This document shows positions 6,090-7,403 of a stretch of DNA of 7,403 nucleotides, in pieces. The DNA is from Clostridia bacterium (lineage in GTDB: Bacteria > Bacillota > Clostridia > Oscillospirales > CAG-272): contig JAFTNI010000044.1 of NCBI GenBank assembly GCA_017451975.1, positions 1 to 7,403 of the forward strand, written 5' to 3'. How positions within the stretch are numbered: the stretch's first letter is position 1; each line of letters begins with the position of its first letter. A program made the position numbers and the translations under genes. The notes beneath the pieces were generated by a model, which did no database searches, was not told the origin of the DNA, and saw only the letters and a list, made by a program, of their open reading frames with translations.

Positions 6090-6413
6090 TTACTTGACCG
6101 TAAGCTCCATACGGAGAGTTTGGGAAACAGAGTCGCCCGCGACCATATAATCGTCGTACGCGTATGCAATGACACTCTCACCATTATTGCAGACAGTATA
6201 CGTTTCATGATCCTCCACATAGATCTCTGCCTTGATGAGATCGCCCTCCGCCGTAACCGAACGGATCTCAAGACTTTTATCACTTATGTGAGGGAGCGTG
6301 TATGACGCGCCCTCGACTAAATCATATTGATTTTCGCCGCTTTCCTCGTCAAACCAAGTGCTTTCCTTGTCGTATTTGTAGTCCCATTTCATGACCAGCA
6401 AATGTTTTTCCAT
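6090..6413 (-). CDS. Small protein of unknown family, copy 2 of a tandem pair
   Basis: A protein of 107 residues without signal peptide or membrane segment. It is probably beta-rich in its second half, where alternating residues recur (KAEIYVEDHETYTV). It opens with HLLVMKWDY and WFDEESGE, and carries VAGDSV near the end. The upstream neighbour has all three with small changes: 30 of the first 41 aligned residues are identical, the rest are more diverged. I place the start at 6413 because the copy aligns from that Met and AGGTGG lies six bases upstream. A longer form from an ATG at 6446, overlapping the previous stop, would add 11 residues with no counterpart in the copy. I do not recognise the family. 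The duplicate followed by divergence suggests a heteromer or two related ligands. Confidence 0.78.
   Translation of the reverse strand: MEKHLLVMKWDYKYDKESTWFDEESGENQYDLVEGASYTLPHISDKSLEIRSVTAEGDLIKAEIYVEDHETYTVCNNGESVIAYAYDDYMVAGDSVSQTLRMELTVK
6335..6413. repeat. Tandem duplicated segment, copy 2 (5' end of the 107-residue gene)
   Basis: These 79 bases align without gaps to 6694-6772. I count 11 differences by eye. The match reaches exactly the start codon at 6413, then stops. It includes both synonymous and amino-acid-changing differences. Confidence 0.85.
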
Positions 6414-6445
6414 ATTTCTCCACCTCGTTATTATTTCTGATAGCA

Positions 6446-6778
6446 TTATTCCTTCTCAATGGTGAACCTCAGGCACCAGCTTTCGTGAACCGAGTCGCCT
6501 GCAACCGAATAACTGTTGCTTGCGTGTGCGATTACAGGTTTCTGTCCGCTCACAACTGTAACGGTATGATGGTCAACGTACACTTCGGCTTTTACGGTGT
6601 CACATTCCTGCGCAACCGAGCAGATTTCAAATTTTATCTTATCTTTTTGAGGCAGAGGATACTGGGCGCCCTCTACCAATTCGTATCGTTCTTCGCCGCT
6701 TTCCTCATCAAACCAAGCGCCTTCCTTGTCGTATGTGTAGTCCCATTTCATAATTAACAAATGTTCTCTCATAGCCAT
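6446..6778 (-). CDS. Small protein of unknown family, copy 1 of a tandem pair
   Basis: A protein of 110 residues and the paralog of the next gene downstream. It has HLLIMKWDY (6-14), WFDEESGE (22-29), ELVEGA (33-38) and VAGDSV (92-97), with a probable beta-rich middle (KAEVYVDHHTVTVV). There is no membrane segment or secretion signal. Two Met codons are possible. The ATG at 6778 is preferred because GGTGG (6790-6786) is seven bases upstream; the ATG at 6772 aligns with the paralog start but would sit 13 bases from the site. The stop overlaps a possible ATG for the following gene (TAATG at 6448-6444). It lies 20 bases downstream of the leucine-rich repeat gene in the same operon. The family is unknown to me; the acidic, Trp-rich N-terminal half is the more conserved part and probably the functional face. 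Confidence 0.78.
   Translation of the reverse strand: MAMREHLLIMKWDYTYDKEGAWFDEESGEERYELVEGAQYPLPQKDKIKFEICSVAQECDTVKAEVYVDHHTVTVVSGQKPVIAHASNSYSVAGDSVHESWCLRFTIEKE
6694..6772. repeat. Tandem duplicated segment, copy 1 (5' end of the 110-residue gene)
   Basis: Partner of 6335-6413; same length, gap-free, about 86 percent identical by hand count. The boundary at 6772 coincides with the second Met of this gene, so the two extra N-terminal residues arose separately. Confidence 0.85.
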
Positions 6779-6798
6779 TCTTTATCCACCGCCCTTTC

Positions 6799-7236
6799 TC
6801 AATGCGGATTATAATCATCATCCGACCAAAGCCTGTCATCCTTATAGCGATCCGCAAACCTACTCGCTTTGCTGTTTGCCGGCGTATCGAACCAGAGATC
6901 CGGTGAGCATTCATAAAATGCCCATTTGCTGATCGTCACAAAGTCACCGAGAACGATGACCTCAGTAAGTCCAGTGCAGCCCTCAAACGCCCAATCTTCA
7001 ACATCGTTAACGTTTTCAGGAAGGGTGATGGATGTCAGTCCCTTACAGCTTTGAAACGCAGACATTCTGATTGTTATGAGGCTGTTGGGGAAGGTAACAC
7101 TTGTAAGTTCCCGACAGCCACTAAATGCAGCTCTGCCGATTTCGTACACGCCATCGGGGATAACGACGGCGCCGCCACTACCAACGTATTTTTTCAAAAC
7201 ACCGTTTTCAATTACAAAATCATTTACGTTGCTCAT
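6799..7236 (-). CDS. Short BspA-type leucine-rich repeat protein (LRR_5)
   Basis: A protein of 145 residues. After an opening module (FVIENGVLKKYVGSGG, residues 7-22) come four repeats with a period of 23 residues: 24-46, 47-69, 70-92 and 93-114. Each has the pattern of a V/I-x-x-P strand, I/V-x-x-x-AF at mid-repeat and a C-x-x-L turn (AFSGC, AFQSC, AFEGC, AFYEC), typical of Treponema/BspA-type repeats. The tail (115-145) is acidic and degenerate. No signal peptide, cell-wall motif or membrane segment is present, so this is a cytoplasmic form, unlike the large surface BspA proteins. Such repeats bind proteins. GAGGG (7248-7244) stands seven bases before the ATG. The 110-residue gene follows 20 bases downstream. 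Partners could be the products of the same operon, but this is inference. Confidence 0.87.
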   Translation of the reverse strand: MSNVNDFVIENGVLKKYVGSGGAVVIPDGVYEIGRAAFSGCRELTSVTFPNSLITIRMSAFQSCKGLTSITLPENVNDVEDWAFEGCTGLTEVIVLGDFVTISKWAFYECSPDLWFDTPANSKASRFADRYKDDRLWSDDDYNPH

Positions 7237-7291
7237 AACGTAACCCTCTTTACTTATTCAGCGTAATGTCGTAGATCGCGTAGGTGAGCGA

Positions 7292-7402
7292 TCATTTGAA
7301 CGCCTTGGAATTTAAGTCCTTAATCTTTTTTTGCATTTCCTTAGACATAACCATATTGCAATAACGGAACGCGCTTTTTTCAAGAAGAACTCCCTTTGGG
7401 GG
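7292..7402 (-). CDS. C-terminal end of an unidentified protein entering from the right edge, possibly cut short by TGA
   Basis: The minus strand is open from the right edge for 36 residues to a TGA at 7294-7292. The peptide reads like real protein: KGVLLEKSAFRY, then a basic helix SKEMQKKIKDLNSKAFK. The same frame goes on after the TGA for 13 sense codons (SLTYAIYDITLNK) to a TAA at 7252-7250, just before the binding site of the leucine-rich repeat gene. The gene may therefore have ended at the TAA in an ancestor. TGA is used as a normal stop by other genes here, so recoding is unlikely. No family can be assigned from so short a piece. It is probably the gene upstream of the leucine-rich repeat gene in the same operon. 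Confidence 0.55.
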   Translation of the reverse strand, partial: PPKGVLLEKSAFRYCNMVMSKEMQKKIKDLNSKAFK

Positions 7403-7403
7403 C

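Noticed and set aside
5493..6305. Open frame of 270 codons on the plus strand over the TPR-like and 107-residue genes
   Set aside because: It runs across two real minus-strand genes and their intergenic gap, and its composition looks like antisense sequence.
6414..6446. Longer form of the 107-residue protein from ATG 6446
   Set aside because: The extra 11 residues have no counterpart in the paralog, while AGGTGG fits the ATG at 6413. The TAATG overlap keeps the longer form possible, so it is only disfavoured.
7292..7294. TGA as selenocysteine or reassigned Trp
   Set aside because: No stable hairpin of the selenocysteine type is evident just downstream, and TGA terminates other genes in the window, including the leucine-rich repeat gene and the first partial gene.
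7254..7295. A 13-codon frame starting ATGATC on the minus strand, overlapping the TGA
   Set aside because: It is very short and overlaps both the stop and the following region; the other frame there looks more protein-like.

Overview
The window looks like a chromosomal segment of a Clostridia-type Firmicute, perhaps gut-associated. This is inferred from strong GGAGG-type ribosome binding sites, sigma-A promoters with 17-bp spacers, tight operons with TAATG junctions, and protein families typical of that group (BspA-type leucine-rich repeats, a macro/vWA/ADP-ribosylglycohydrolase cluster). TGA, TAA and TAG all appear as stops, so the code is standard. I see no tRNA, rRNA, CRISPR array, transposase or phage gene.

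Layout. (1) Positions 2-918, plus strand: the end of one extracytoplasmic beta-rich protein and a second membrane-anchored protein that shares a motif with it, closed by an intrinsic terminator. (2) 992-2491, minus strand: a single glycoside hydrolase that best resembles the heparanase/beta-glucuronidase family GH79 and lacks a signal peptide. Its promoter lies back to back with the next one. (3) 2591-5385, plus strand: an ADP-ribose cluster with a macro-domain protein carrying a helical, HTH-like tail, a compact von Willebrand A (vWA) protein with an intact metal site, and an ADP-ribosylglycohydrolase overlapping it by one base. A 13-bp perfect inverted repeat between the first two genes encloses the promoter -10 of the second gene, and its right arm contains that gene's ribosome binding site. 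(4) 5403-7402, minus strand: a likely operon of a truncated or partial gene at the right edge, a short leucine-rich repeat protein, two tandemly duplicated small proteins of unknown family, and a TPR-like helical protein. A bidirectional terminator separates regions 3 and 4.

How they work together. In region 3, two potential ADP-ribose 'erasers' flank a putative metal-dependent protein-binding module, which suggests reversal or sensing of ADP-ribosylation; no transferase is visible here. Region 4 looks like a set of cytoplasmic, protein-interaction-type proteins with no catalytic motif that I can recognise. The most unusual points are the hairpin/promoter arrangement at 3698-3754, the two-eraser cluster, the duplicated unknown family, and an in-frame TGA followed by 13 sense codons near the right edge.
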